A DNA stretch of 64,000 nucleotides from Thiosulfativibrio zosterae (GTDB lineage: Bacteria > Pseudomonadota > Gammaproteobacteria > Thiomicrospirales > Thiomicrospiraceae). The position numbers were made by a program, and so were the translations under genes. Under the pieces are notes generated by a model that saw only the letters and a program-made list of their open reading frames with translations, was not told where the DNA came from and did no database searches. Shown here in pieces: positions 27,129 through 39,016 of this stretch (position 1 is the stretch's first letter; the number at the start of each line of letters is the position of its first letter). The DNA is taken from contig NZ_AP021888.1 in NCBI RefSeq assembly GCF_011398155.1, forward strand, positions 1,719,501-1,783,500, in the 5' to 3' direction.

Positions 27129-28391
27129 CTAAAAATGTTTTGAAACCAATACCGATGTTTCACCTTCGGATTTTGCAATAATAATCGCACCCACCGAATC
27201 GCTAAAAACATTCACCGTGGTTCGCATCATATCCAAAAATCGATCAACCACCAACAACAGTCCTATGGCTTCGGCAGGCAAGCCCACGGCGACCAAAATA
27301 ATGCTAATCGCAACCAAACTGGCCGATGGAATCCCTGCAACGCCAATAGAAGTCGTTAAGGCAATGAACACTATGAGCAATTGCGTTGCAAAATCCAACT
27401 GCACGCCAAATAACTGCGCAATAAAAATGGCCGCGACACATTCATAGAGCGCCGTACCATCCATATTCACCGTCGCGCCCAAGGGCAATACAAAACTGGA
27501 TACTCGGTTAGAAACCCCGGCGCGTTCTTCTAAACTGCGAATGGTAATCGGCAAAGTTGACGACGAAGAACTGGTTGAAAATGCCGTCAACAAGGCGGGC
27601 GCCATGGCTTGGTAATGCAACCACGGGTTTTGCACCTTGCCGACATATTTGAGTAATAAGGGCATCACGATTAAAAAATGCACACCCAAGGCTAGGGTGA
27701 CTGTTAAGAAAAACAGCGCTAAATTGCCAAACTGATCAAACCCGGTTTTAGCCACCGAAGCAGCCACCAAACCAAATACCCCTAAAGGCGCAAATTTCAT
27801 CACCCATTCGGTCATCAACATCATCACATCAAAAATACCCTGCCATAAATTGGCTAGGCTTTCTTTGTAAGGAGTGTTGATTTTGGTCATAAAATAACCA
27901 AACAGCAAACTGAAGAAAATAATCCCAAGCATTTGACCTTCGGCAGCGGCATCCACAATATTGGTCGGAATCATGCGCAAAAACACTTCAACCACATCAC
28001 CAGTCGATTTACCGGCCACCGCTGCTGCAACCTGACTGTTTTGTTCTAATACCGGCGCACCCTGATCGCTCACACCCGGTTCAATCCAGTTCACCAATAC
28101 CAAGCCAATCATTATGGCAATAAAGCTGGTGGCAACATAATAGCTCAGCGTTTTTAACCCCATGCGTCCAAAACCACCTTGCGACCCTAGAGTGCCGATA
28201 CCGGTAATAATGGCTGCCATGACTAAAGGCACGACGATCATTTTGAGCGCGTTTAAAAACAAAGTGCCAATAAAAGTATAAATGGCTAACCAGGTGACAG
28301 AGCCAATACTGCCCTCGGTTCCACTGAGTGATCCCATTACAACAGCTAAAGCCAGTGCTATGAGAATTTGCCAATGTAGTGCTAATTTCAT
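27129..28391 (-). CDS. Dicarboxylate/amino acid:cation symporter (DAACS family)
   Basis: A 420-residue membrane transporter of the GltP/DctA family. It has the Ser-rich re-entrant loop FSTSSSSSTLPITI and the NMDGTALY motif, with about eight membrane helices. It imports glutamate, aspartate or C4-dicarboxylates with protons or sodium; the substrate is not resolved. The ATG at 28391 is selected because AAGGAAA lies just upstream. A terminator separates it from the upstream rhodanese gene. Confidence 0.9.
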   Translation of the reverse strand: MKLALHWQILIALALAVVMGSLSGTEGSIGSVTWLAIYTFIGTLFLNALKMIVVPLVMAAIITGIGTLGSQGGFGRMGLKTLSYYVATSFIAIMIGLVLVNWIEPGVSDQGAPVLEQNSQVAAAVAGKSTGDVVEVFLRMIPTNIVDAAAEGQMLGIIFFSLLFGYFMTKINTPYKESLANLWQGIFDVMMLMTEWVMKFAPLGVFGLVAASVAKTGFDQFGNLALFFLTVTLALGVHFLIVMPLLLKYVGKVQNPWLHYQAMAPALLTAFSTSSSSSTLPITIRSLEERAGVSNRVSSFVLPLGATVNMDGTALYECVAAIFIAQLFGVQLDFATQLLIVFIALTTSIGVAGIPSASLVAISIILVAVGLPAEAIGLLLVVDRFLDMMRTTVNVFSDSVGAIIIAKSEGETSVLVSKHF

Positions 28392-28425
28392 GGGGTTTCC
28401 TTTTGATGTTTCGTCAAAATAAACT

Positions 28426-28455
28426 AAAAAAAAAGCACCGAGGGCGGTGCTTCTT
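28426..28455 (-). terminator. Intrinsic terminator after the cytoplasmic rhodanese gene
   Basis: AGCACCG and CGGTGCT (28434-28451) with a four-base loop are followed by a T run on the minus strand. Confidence 0.8.
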
Positions 28456-28472
28456 TGCATAGGGCTAATCTA

Positions 28473-28769
28473 TCAGGCGTCGGGACATTGAAACCAAACT
28501 TGGTAAGGCCCCATGTTATAAACTTCGTCAAATCCTAAAGACATTAAAATTTGCATTGCCATGTGTGAGCGCTGTCCAGAACGGCAGAAAACAATCACAG
28601 GCACATCTTTATTTAACATACTATCACCAACACGGTCGATGTCTTGAAGTGGAATATTCACGGCACCGGGTAACTTGCTCATTGAAAACTCTTCTGGGGT
28701 ACGCACATCAATCAATTGTGCACGCTTTTCTTTAATCAATCTCTTCGTATCTTCACAAGATATAAACAT
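28473..28769 (-). CDS. Cytoplasmic rhodanese-domain protein
   Basis: A 98-residue single rhodanese domain without a signal. It starts FISCEDTKRLI, has LIDVRTPEEF, and the active-site loop is CRSGQRS with C62 as the sulfur carrier. It resembles GlpE/PspE-type sulfurtransferases. It is followed by a terminator and preceded by pgpA with a 42-bp gap. It differs from the exported rhodanese at 831-1256 in lacking export and in having the classical loop. Confidence 0.88.
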   Translation of the reverse strand: MFISCEDTKRLIKEKRAQLIDVRTPEEFSMSKLPGAVNIPLQDIDRVGDSMLNKDVPVIVFCRSGQRSHMAMQILMSLGFDEVYNMGPYQVWFQCPDA

Positions 28770-28811
28770 CTAACCTACTCCACTTAACTCTTTTAACCGT
28801 AACTTGGTGTT

Positions 28812-29348
28812 TTACTGAATATTTTCCGGCAAATATACACCATCCACCATAAAAAATCCATATTGCACAGCCCAAATTATGATTATGGCATAACAAGCTG
28901 CAATAATATCATCCAGCATTATGCCTGCTCCGCCACTGACTTTTTGGTCTGCCCAATTGATTGGCCAAGGTTTAAAAATATCAAATACTCTAAAGGCAAT
29001 AAATGCTGCCACCCAATACCACAGAGATTGTTCGGGTAGAAAAACCATCACCAACCAAATGCCCGCAAACTCATCCCAAACGATACCGCCATGGTCATGC
29101 ACTTGCATCATATCGGCTGAACGACCACAGATAAAATTGCCAAACAGCACACTTAAAACCACCAGACCCCAAGCCGCCCACTCGTTCCACAAAATTAACG
29201 GAATCATGAGCAACAATCCTAAGAGCGTGCCCCAAGTGCCCGGACCAGGTTTTATCAACCCAGACCCTAAACCAAACCCCAACATTAAAACGGGCTGTTG
29301 CAATAGCTCTTTAAAACTGGGAAACCGCACCTGCATTTTATGAGACAT
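28812..29348 (-). CDS. pgpA: Phosphatidylglycerophosphatase A
   Basis: A 178-residue inner-membrane enzyme that makes phosphatidylglycerol from its phosphate. It has GLIKPGPGTWGTLLG and the acidic WDEFAGIW motif, plus about four hydrophobic helices and the late LDDIIAA. Together with psd nearby it supplies phospholipid head groups. A terminator lies between it and argG. Confidence 0.93.
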   Translation of the reverse strand: MSHKMQVRFPSFKELLQQPVLMLGFGLGSGLIKPGPGTWGTLLGLLLMIPLILWNEWAAWGLVVLSVLFGNFICGRSADMMQVHDHGGIVWDEFAGIWLVMVFLPEQSLWYWVAAFIAFRVFDIFKPWPINWADQKVSGGAGIMLDDIIAACYAIIIIWAVQYGFFMVDGVYLPENIQ

Positions 29349-29374
29349 ATTACCTCCTTATGCACATCCCTAAA

Positions 29375-29402
29375 CAAAAAAGCACGCTGAGTGCGTGCTT
29401 TC
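29375..29402 (-). terminator. Intrinsic terminator after argG
   Basis: AGCACGC and GCGTGCT (29381-29399) form the stem, with a T run on the minus strand. Confidence 0.8.
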
Positions 29403-29419
29403 TAGAACTTTAAAACGCT

Positions 29420-30631
29420 TTATTTTAAGCGTTTTTTAGCGGCGGTTCTTAAACGCAAAGCATTCAACTTGATGAATCCTTCAGCATCTTTATGGTTGTA
29501 AGCACCACCATCTTCTTCAAAGGTGGCAATGGCTTCGTCAAACAAGCTGTATTCAGAAGTACGACCTACTATGACCACATTACCTTTGTACAATTTAACG
29601 CGCACATTACCGGTTACATAGGTTTGTGACTGGTCAATCAACGCTTGAAGCATTTCACGCTCTGGTGCAAACCAAAAACCGTTATAAATCATCTCAGCGT
29701 ATTTAGGCATTAACTCATCTTTTAAATGCGCCGCATTACGGTCAAGCGTTAAAGACTCCATCGCGCGGTGCGTTTTTAGCATAATGGTTCCCGCTGGGGT
29801 TTCATAACAGCCGCGTGCTTTCATACCCACAAAGCGGTTTTCAACAATATCATCACGACCGATACCATTCGCACCGCCCACTTTGTTTAAGTATTCCATG
29901 ACGGTTGCCGGCGACATAGCTTCACCATTGATCGATACGATGTCCCCTTTTTCAAAACCAATATCAAGGTAAGTGGGTTCATTAGGCGCGTTTTCTGGGG
30001 AAACACTCCATAACCACATATCTTCTTCGGGTTCGTTAGCAGGATCTTCAATCACGCCACCTTCATAAGAAATGTGCAGTAGGTTGGCATCCATCGAATA
30101 AGGCGACTTTTTGCCTTTTTTCTTTTCAATCGGAATATTGTGCTCTTCTGCATAGGCCATTAATTTTTCGCGAGATAATAAATCCCATTCACGCCAAGGG
30201 GCAATGACTTTAACATTGGGCATTAACGCATAAGCATTCAGCTCAAAACGCACTTGGTCGTTGCCTTTACCCGTTGCACCATGCGCAATCGCATCAGCAC
30301 CCACCGCTTTGGCAATTTCAACCAAACGCTTAGAAATGAGCGGACGCGCAATTGAAGTCCCCAAACGGTATTCGCCTTCATACATGGCATTAGCACGCAT
30401 CATGGGGTAAACGAAGTCGCGCGCAAATTCTTCACGCAAATCTTCGATGTAAATTTCTTTAATACCCATGGCTTTGGCTTTGGCGCGCGCTGGCTCTACT
30501 TCTTCGCCCTGACCGATGTCGGCAGTAAAAGTAACCACTTCACATTGGTACTCATCTTGTAACCATTTTGCGATGATAGAAGTATCCAAACCACCTGAAT
30601 ACGCCAATACAACCTTTTTTATGTCTGACAC
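29420..30631 (-). CDS. argG: Argininosuccinate synthase
   Basis: A 403-residue enzyme of the arginine pathway that joins citrulline and aspartate. It has the ATP loop AYSGGLDTS at 10-18, [13 protein letters not shown] and [17 protein letters not shown]. Length is normal for the short bacterial form. It is divergent from psd and followed by a terminator. Its product pool links to carbamoyl phosphate from carAB at the other end of the window. Confidence 0.95.
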   Translation of the reverse strand: MSDIKKVVLAYSGGLDTSIIAKWLQDEYQCEVVTFTADIGQGEEVEPARAKAKAMGIKEIYIEDLREEFARDFVYPMMRANAMYEGEYRLGTSIARPLISKRLVEIAKAVGADAIAHGATGKGNDQVRFELNAYALMPNVKVIAPWREWDLLSREKLMAYAEEHNIPIEKKKGKKSPYSMDANLLHISYEGGVIEDPANEPEEDMWLWSVSPENAPNEPTYLDIGFEKGDIVSINGEAMSPATVMEYLNKVGGANGIGRDDIVENRFVGMKARGCYETPAGTIMLKTHRAMESLTLDRNAAHLKDELMPKYAEMIYNGFWFAPEREMLQALIDQSQTYVTGNVRVKLYKGNVVIVGRTSEYSLFDEAIATFEEDGGAYNHKDAEGFIKLNALRLRTAAKKRLK

Positions 30632-30717
30632 AGAAAGATTCCTCTCATTAATAACTGTTAATCCGCAAAATTATACATTAAAATCAGAGTAATTTTTACT
30701 TTCCAATAGGATGACCC

Positions 30718-31985
<1,268 letters not shown>

Positions 31986-32010
31986 GATTGCGTCAATTCG
32001 CTTAAAAGCA

Positions 32011-32044
32011 CTCTAAAAACAACTAGGCCTGGTTATTTTTAGAG
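32011..32044 (+). terminator. Terminator-like stem with the dispersed palindrome after glnB
   Basis: CTCTAAAAA (32011-32019) pairs with TTTTTAGAG (32036-32044); the palindrome fills the middle. Confidence 0.6.
32021..32034. repeat. Dispersed palindrome, copy 7 (after glnB)
   Basis: AACTAGGCCTGGTT, one base off consensus. Confidence 0.85.
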
Positions 32045-32064
32045 TATTGAATATTAAAAAGCCA

Positions 32065-32095
32065 ATAAAAAAGCCCGAAATTTCGGGCTTTTTTA
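32065..32095. terminator. Bidirectional terminator between convergent glnB and purA
   Basis: GCCCGAAATTTCGGGC (32073-32088) is a perfect palindrome with A and T runs on its two sides. Confidence 0.9.
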
Positions 32096-32115
32096 TTGCT
32101 CAATTTTACTAGATA

Positions 32116-33456
<1,341 letters not shown>

Positions 33457-34635
33457 CTAAGCGTTAACCAAAACCCAAGCTGAGTTCTGTTTTTCTAATT
33501 TTAAACTGCCTTCTGGCAGGTCTGAATTGGGGAGCTGTCGAATCACACGATAGCCTTCTGCCTTTAATTTTTTCACCGCATCCACCAACGACAAATCATT
33601 ACTGGTTGGAATAAACACCTTAGTCTTAACTGGCACAGGCTCTTTATCGAGCATATCCAGTGCACTGCGTAAATCCATACTAAAACCGGTCGCAGGATGC
33701 GATAACCCAAAGGTTTCACCGATACCGTCATAACGCCCGCCTTTGGCGATGGGATAAAGTTTTTGTCCAACACTGTAACAGGCAAAAATAATACCCGTAT
33801 GGTAACGATATCCGCGTAAATCTGATAAATCTAGGTGCACTTTTACCTGAGGGTAATGCATAGAAACCGAGGTAACAATTTGATTTAAACGGTTTAAGTG
33901 CGGTTCAAACCCAAAATCTTTTTGGTTAAGGACAAACTGCGCTTTTTCAAGTACATCAGGGGCATCGCCCACCAAAGTCATCAAACCCAAAAACTGCTTG
34001 GTACTAACGCCATCTATGCCTAAAGAAGCAATAAAATCGGTAAACTCAGGAATTGCCTTACGCTGCAAAATATCAACCAAGGCTTCTCTTTGAGATGTCG
34101 ACAACTTAGCATTATTCATCAAAGTTTCAACGATGCCCACATGACCCAAACTCAAGTTTAGGTTTTTTAATCCTAAACTTTGCATAGAATCGAGCATTAA
34201 ATGGATTACTTCAATATCACTCTCTACACCAGAATCGCCGAACAATTCTGCCCCAATTTGGATAGGACTGCGAGAACCTTTGGCTTTATTGTTGAGCGTT
34301 TTAAGAACTTCACCCACATAGCACAGGCGAATAATCCCTTTTCTGTCCTTAAAACGATTCGACACAATTCTAGCAACCTGCGGCGTCATGTCTGCACGAA
34401 CACCCATCATTTTGCCGCTCTCTTGATCGGTAAAACGACAGGTTTCGGTTGCCATCTGGCTGCCCGTTCCGGTTAATAAGGAATCGGTAAATTCAGCAAC
34501 CGGTGGCAAAACAAGGTCATAACCGGACGCATCGAAACTATCCAGTAATTGACGGCGATAAAACTCCAGCGGTTTTGCTTGTTGGGGTAAAAGGTCTTCA
34601 ATACCTTCAGGGGTAAACCAAGATTTCTGATTCAT
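33457..34635 (-). CDS. hisZ: ATP phosphoribosyltransferase regulatory subunit
   Basis: A 392-residue paralogue of histidyl-tRNA synthetase that lacks the anticodon domain. It has PEGIEDLLP, MRADMTPQVARI and YRYHTGIIFACY. It partners with short HisG, so the organism should have the short form of that enzyme. It is placed between yjeT and purA, as in Pseudomonas. The catalytic KMSKS-like tRNA features are absent, which supports HisZ over HisS. Confidence 0.92.
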   Translation of the reverse strand: MNQKSWFTPEGIEDLLPQQAKPLEFYRRQLLDSFDASGYDLVLPPVAEFTDSLLTGTGSQMATETCRFTDQESGKMMGVRADMTPQVARIVSNRFKDRKGIIRLCYVGEVLKTLNNKAKGSRSPIQIGAELFGDSGVESDIEVIHLMLDSMQSLGLKNLNLSLGHVGIVETLMNNAKLSTSQREALVDILQRKAIPEFTDFIASLGIDGVSTKQFLGLMTLVGDAPDVLEKAQFVLNQKDFGFEPHLNRLNQIVTSVSMHYPQVKVHLDLSDLRGYRYHTGIIFACYSVGQKLYPIAKGGRYDGIGETFGLSHPATGFSMDLRSALDMLDKEPVPVKTKVFIPTSNDLSLVDAVKKLKAEGYRVIRQLPNSDLPEGSLKLEKQNSAWVLVNA

Positions 34636-34725
34636 TCATCATCACTTTTTTCAGGAAATTTAATGACAGTGCGCCAATAAATTTAATAAAACAACCAGCT
34701 CAATCGACTGAACTGAATGCGTAAA

Positions 34726-34911
34726 TTATGTCAATAAAAATAAAACACCCAAACCAATACAGACGCTTATAAAGCCCATGGTTCGCAACTGTTTTTCACT
34801 TAACAGTATGGCTTGCGACATCGTCTTACGCCAAAAGTTAGGAAAGACAAAAGGCAATAGTCCCTCAAAAATAAAGACTAAAGCAATTGCCGAAATGAGT
34901 ATTGTATCCAA
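34726..34911 (-). CDS. yjeT: DUF2065 small membrane protein (YjeT)
   Basis: A 61-residue protein with two hydrophobic helices (about 4-24 and 43-61) around a short basic loop. It is the usual neighbour of hflC in gammaproteobacteria. Function is unknown. It follows an intrinsic terminator after hflC, so its expression needs read-through or its own promoter. Confidence 0.85.
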   Translation of the reverse strand: MDTILISAIALVFIFEGLLPFVFPNFWRKTMSQAILLSEKQLRTMGFISVCIGLGVLFLLT

Positions 34912-34926
34912 ATTTTAGCCACTTCC

Positions 34927-34957
34927 ATAAAAAAGGTGGGAATTTCCCACCTTTTTT
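34927..34957 (-). terminator. Intrinsic terminator after hflC
   Basis: GGTGGGA and TCCCACC (34935-34951) with a three-base loop are flanked by A and T runs. Confidence 0.85.
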
Positions 34958-34973
34958 AGTTTTTGATTAGGTT

Positions 34974-35831
34974 TTACTTCTGTGCATTGAAGTACTTAAA
35001 GAAATCAGACTTTGGATCAACTAAGACCACATCAGACTTGTCTTTAAAGGCTTCTTGATAAGCATTCAAACTTTGATAAAAGGCATAAAACTCTTTATCT
35101 TTGTTATATGCTTTGGCATAAATTTCAGCGGCTGAGGCATCCCCTTGACCACGAATAGTTTCAGCTTTTCTGAAAGCATCCGATAAGGTAACTACTTTTT
35201 GACGATCCGCGTCTGCACGAATTCTTTCAGCAGCTTCTGCCCCTTCTGAACGCAACTCTTTAGCAACACGCGTACGCTCTGCTTCCATACGACGGTAAAC
35301 AGATTCAGAAACATCTTGTGGTAAGTCTACACGCTTAACACGCACATCTGCCAATTCAATACCGAATGACGCCACATCTTTTTGAGTGCTCACCGTAATG
35401 TCTTTGACAATGGTAGAACGATCACGAGAGATGGCTTCTTGAACAGTTCTATTACCAAACTCAGCACGCAAACTGTCTTTGATGATTTGCGCTAAACGCA
35501 TATTGGCAATACGAATGTCGCCGTTAGTTGAGGTATAGAACTTTTTGGCGTCCACAATGCGCCACTTCACAAAAGAATCGATTATTAAGTTTTTCTTTTC
35601 TTTGGTTAGATAACGCTCTGGTTCTGCATCAAGGGTTTGTAAACGCGAATCAAAAGTTTTAACACTGTTAATAAAAGGCGTTTTAAAGTGCAACCCTGGC
35701 TCAACATCTGTTTGAACGATTTCCCCTAAGCGAAATACGATGGCAGTTTCACCCTGCTGTACCGTAAACAAAGCACTGCTACCGATAAACAAGGCTGCCG
35801 CTACAAATATGGATAATAAGGATTTCATCAA
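34974..35831 (-). CDS. hflC: FtsH-regulating SPFH protein HflC
   Basis: A 285-residue membrane protein with an N-terminal signal anchor (about 4-22) and a periplasmic SPFH/Band-7 domain, then a long helical stretch rich in RADADR and AEAAER repeats. It pairs with HflK in a complex that restrains FtsH proteolysis. Its ATG overlaps the hflK stop by four bases. Confidence 0.93.
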   Translation of the reverse strand: MMKSLLSIFVAAALFIGSSALFTVQQGETAIVFRLGEIVQTDVEPGLHFKTPFINSVKTFDSRLQTLDAEPERYLTKEKKNLIIDSFVKWRIVDAKKFYTSTNGDIRIANMRLAQIIKDSLRAEFGNRTVQEAISRDRSTIVKDITVSTQKDVASFGIELADVRVKRVDLPQDVSESVYRRMEAERTRVAKELRSEGAEAAERIRADADRQKVVTLSDAFRKAETIRGQGDASAAEIYAKAYNKDKEFYAFYQSLNAYQEAFKDKSDVVLVDPKSDFFKYFNAQK

Positions 35832-37072
35832 CGAATCTCCCGCGTTCTTAAGTAATCACGAATGTTAGTTCTCTGGCCATTACTACCAGGCGTGTTTTCA
35901 GACGCAGCTTTTGCAGCAGCTTGCACATCTAACTCAGCGGGTTTAAAAGGCACTGTTGCTGGCGTACTGCTCATCATTTTATCAAGCGGAAGATACAATA
36001 AGTTAGTCCCAGAATCTGTGCCGACAAATACTTTAGAGGTTTTGCCTAAGACATCACCAATGGCATCCATGTATAGACGCTGGCGTGTGACGACTGGCGC
36101 TTTTTGATACTCAGCAACAATACTTTCAAAACGACTGGCTTTACCGGTTGCTACCGCGATGACTTGGTCGTGATAAGCGCTGGCTTCTTCCATTTGACGC
36201 GCGGCTTGACCACGTGCTTTAGGTAGAATATCGTTTGAATAAGCTTGTGCTTCGTTGATTAAACGCTCTTTATCTTCACGCGCTTTAACCACATCTGCAA
36301 ACGCCGATTGCACTTGTTCTGGTGGCTGAGCGTCTTGCAAGTTAACCGAAGTAATGATTAAACCTGTGCGGTAAGTGTCCAAGTTGGCCTGAGCTAGCTC
36401 CCGAACCTTAGTGACCACCTCGTTACGGCCTTCAGTCAATACAAAATCCATTTTGTTTTGACCTACGACTTCACGCAACGCACTTTCTGTGACTGCGCGT
36501 AAAGAAACGTCTGGGTCTGAAACATCAAATAGATATTGACTGGCATTTTGAATTTTGTATTGAACCGCAATACGAATATCCACAATGTTTTCGTCTTGCG
36601 ACAACATTAAAGATTCTGATGCAACACTACCCGTTTTATTACGAGCATCTGAGCGATAACCGATCTCTGCAGTACGAATTCTGTCCACATTCACTTTGGT
36701 GACGCTTTCAATTGGGTAAGGCAGATGCCAATGCGGACCTGCCGTCGTTTCTTCAACGTAGGCTCCGAAACGTGTTACCACGCCTCTCTCTGGTGAGTCG
36801 ACGATATAAATACCGCTGAGTAGCCACAAGACTAAAACGACTAAAAATACGACTGAAGCACCCATGCCACCGATAAATCCATTATCGTTCATAGAGTTTT
36901 TTGCACCACCAAACAATTGCTGGGCTTTTTTGAGCATCTCGTCCAAGTCAGGATCATTTTTCGAGTTACGCGGTTTATTTGGCTTTTTAGGCTCTTCAGG
37001 TTGCTTCGATCCATTAGGATTCGAATTACCCCAAGGGTCTTGTCCAGGTTTACCAGGTTCATTCCAGGCCAT
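35828..37072 (-). CDS. hflK: FtsH-regulating SPFH protein HflK
   Basis: A 414-residue partner of HflC. The N-terminus is Gly/Asn/Pro-rich (GKPGQDPWGNSNPNGS), followed by one membrane helix (about 72-95) and the SPFH domain with YPIESVTKVNVDRIR. A coiled helix follows (about 265-310). The complex sits in the inner membrane, facing the periplasm. It overlaps hflC and lies 87 bp after hflX. Confidence 0.93.
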   Translation of the reverse strand: MAWNEPGKPGQDPWGNSNPNGSKQPEEPKKPNKPRNSKNDPDLDEMLKKAQQLFGGAKNSMNDNGFIGGMGASVVFLVVLVLWLLSGIYIVDSPERGVVTRFGAYVEETTAGPHWHLPYPIESVTKVNVDRIRTAEIGYRSDARNKTGSVASESLMLSQDENIVDIRIAVQYKIQNASQYLFDVSDPDVSLRAVTESALREVVGQNKMDFVLTEGRNEVVTKVRELAQANLDTYRTGLIITSVNLQDAQPPEQVQSAFADVVKAREDKERLINEAQAYSNDILPKARGQAARQMEEASAYHDQVIAVATGKASRFESIVAEYQKAPVVTRQRLYMDAIGDVLGKTSKVFVGTDSGTNLLYLPLDKMMSSTPATVPFKPAELDVQAAAKAASENTPGSNGQRTNIRDYLRTREIR

Positions 37073-37140
37073 GGTTTACTCCAATAAAAAAATTTAATGG
37101 TTATTCTAATTGCTTGAGGGGTAAAAGTCACGCCTAAAGA

Positions 37141-37157
37141 CTTGAGGAACTCTCAAG
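37141..37157 (-). terminator. Weak hairpin after hflX
   Basis: CTTGAG and CTCAAG with a five-base loop lie directly after the hflX stop; only TCTTT follows, so it may be an attenuating or processing hairpin. Confidence 0.35.
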
Positions 37158-37159
37158 CA

Positions 37160-38458
37160 CTAAGCGCTTTGCTTTTGAAAAACCAAAAGTTCTGGCCACT
37201 TCTTTATTAAATCAGCTTCCAGTTGAGTCAGGCACATTTTAAAAGTACTGTTGCCAGCCTCATCAAATCCTTCTTCTAGAATCGTACCTAATTCATAAAG
37301 TTCCGAGCGTCTTTTGCCTGCCGCAGATGAAAGAACTAAATCTACATTCACAAACTCACCTCTAAAATAAGCCGCAACGGCATCCATCATTAGGTCTATA
37401 CCTTGATTCTTTTGCGCCGAAATCCAAACGCGCTCCGGCAAGCCCTGCTCGTTAAAGTCTACTTTGGGTAATACTTCAGGCTCCAAAGCATCAATTTTAT
37501 TGTAGACGATTAGCTGCGGGACTTCTTCCGCCCCAACTTCTTTAATAACAACCGCCACATCTCGCATTTTTTCTTCGCGGTGTGGATCGCTGGCATCCAC
37601 TAAATGAATCAGTAGATTCGCTTCACTGGTTTCTTCAAGGGTCGAGCGAAAAGCCGCGACCAAATCATGCGGAATATGCCGAATAAAACCAACCGTATCT
37701 GCAAAGATAACCGAACCTGCGCCGGGTAATCGTACCTTGCGTAAAGTGGCATCAAGGGTTGCAAAGAGTCGATCTTCGGCATAAACCCCCGCTTGAGTCA
37801 TTTGATTAAATAAGGTGGATTTACCCGCATTGGTATAACCGATAATAGCCACAGTTGGCATCTCTGATTTTTTACGAGAGCGACGCGCCAAAACTCGCTG
37901 TTGACGAACTCGTTCAATTTTTGATTCTAATTGTTTGATTTTACCTTGAATCAGTCGTCTATCACTTTCAAGCTGAGTTTCTCCAGGACCTCTTGCACCT
38001 ATACCGCCTTGACGGTCAAGGTGAGTCCACCCTTTAACCAATCTTGTTGACATGCGCTTAAGCTGCGCCAACTCAACCTGAAGTTTACCTTCATGAGAGC
38101 GCGCGCGTTGTGCGAAGATATCTAGGATTAACCCCACTCGGTCAATGACATCGCATTCTAACATTCTAGAAAGATTGCGCTCTTGCGCTGGGGTGAGGGC
38201 ATGGTTAACGATGACGATGTCTGCTTCATGCGCCCGAACTGCCTCTAGCACCTCTTCGGCTTTACCTTTGCCGATAAAGGTTTTGGAGTCTGGTGCAGAG
38301 CGTTTAGTCGTTAGGAGTTCACAAACTTCAGCGCCTGCTGAATCGACCAATTCATAAAACTCATCGAGTTCTTCGCGGTCGGTTTCGTGATAAAAGTCAA
38401 CGTGAACCAAAATGGCTTTTTCGAGTTCTCGTTGTTTGATTTTGCCGAATAGTTCCAT
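37160..38458 (-). CDS. hflX: Ribosome-associated GTPase HflX
   Basis: A 432-residue GTPase that splits stalled ribosomes. The N-terminal domain has AQERNLSRML and GARGPGETQLE; the G domain shows G1 IGYTNAGKSTLF, G3 ADTVGFI and G4 NKID. It lies between hfq and hflK as in Escherichia coli. Confidence 0.94.
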   Translation of the reverse strand: MELFGKIKQRELEKAILVHVDFYHETDREELDEFYELVDSAGAEVCELLTTKRSAPDSKTFIGKGKAEEVLEAVRAHEADIVIVNHALTPAQERNLSRMLECDVIDRVGLILDIFAQRARSHEGKLQVELAQLKRMSTRLVKGWTHLDRQGGIGARGPGETQLESDRRLIQGKIKQLESKIERVRQQRVLARRSRKKSEMPTVAIIGYTNAGKSTLFNQMTQAGVYAEDRLFATLDATLRKVRLPGAGSVIFADTVGFIRHIPHDLVAAFRSTLEETSEANLLIHLVDASDPHREEKMRDVAVVIKEVGAEEVPQLIVYNKIDALEPEVLPKVDFNEQGLPERVWISAQKNQGIDLMMDAVAAYFRGEFVNVDLVLSSAAGKRRSELYELGTILEEGFDEAGNSTFKMCLTQLEADLIKKWPELLVFQKQSA

Positions 38459-38482
38459 GTCGGATTAAACCTCCGCCCATAG

Positions 38483-38505
38483 AAAATTGCCCTGCGAACA
38501 GGGGC
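38483..38505 (-). terminator. UUCG-loop hairpin between hfq and hflX
   Basis: On the minus strand a CCCTG/CAGGG stem is capped by TTCG, a very stable tetraloop, and is followed by CAATTTTC. It may partly terminate or protect the hfq mRNA. Confidence 0.45.
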
Positions 38506-38533
38506 TTAACAAAAATATGATTTGCAAGATGGT

Positions 38534-38779
38534 TTATTCGTCTTTTTCGATAGGTGTTTCGTGCTCATACTCTTTAGGGTCACGAGCCGGCACGATGGTA
38601 GAAATTGCATGTTTATAGACCATTTGAGTTACATTGCTACGCAACAAAACTACAAATTGATCAAAAGAATCCACGCGTCCTTGTAACTTAACCCCATTTA
38701 CCAAATAAATCGCTACACTGATTTTTTCTTTGCGTAATGCATTTAGGTAAGGGTCTTGAATTGGTAAAGCTTTTGCCAC
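38534..38779 (-). CDS. hfq: RNA chaperone Hfq
   Basis: An 81-residue Sm-like protein that pairs small RNAs with mRNAs as a hexamer. It shows [11 protein letters not shown], the Sm1 region with [14 protein letters not shown], and Sm2 [10 protein letters not shown]. The C-terminal tail is short and acidic. The start is GTG (38779) with CTGGAG seven bases before it, since no suitable ATG exists. Confidence 0.95.
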   Translation of the reverse strand: MAKALPIQDPYLNALRKEKISVAIYLVNGVKLQGRVDSFDQFVVLLRSNVTQMVYKHAISTIVPARDPKEYEHETPIEKDE

Positions 38780-38859
38780 TGTTATTCTCCAGGATTTTTT
38801 ATTATATTTTTATTTTCTATTTTTCTGCGCCATCAACAAAGATGCTAGCCCATAGAGTT

Positions 38860-38890
38860 TCACAAGAGCATACCATAATTTTAATGCATT
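38860..38890 (-). promoter_or_regulatory. Possible extended -10 promoter of hfq
   Basis: On the minus strand TGGTATGCT (TGn plus TATGCT) lies about 90 bp before the hfq GTG; the -35 hexamer is poor. Coordinates are approximate. Confidence 0.3.
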
Positions 38891-38998
38891 GGAATCTCTG
38901 TTACGGACAAAAATTGATTACCCATCGATTAGGTAATTTTATATAAAGCAAAACTTGCGCCTGTATGCCTTCAAAACCCTTTAATAATGCCCAAATTT

Positions 38999-39012
38999 AA
39001 CCAGGCCTGGTC
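38999..39012. repeat. Dispersed palindrome, copy 8 (after miaA)
   Basis: AACCAGGCCTGGTC with AAATTT before and ATTTTTAG after. It lies just downstream of miaA and may end part of its transcripts. Confidence 0.85.
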
Positions 39013-39016
39013 ATTT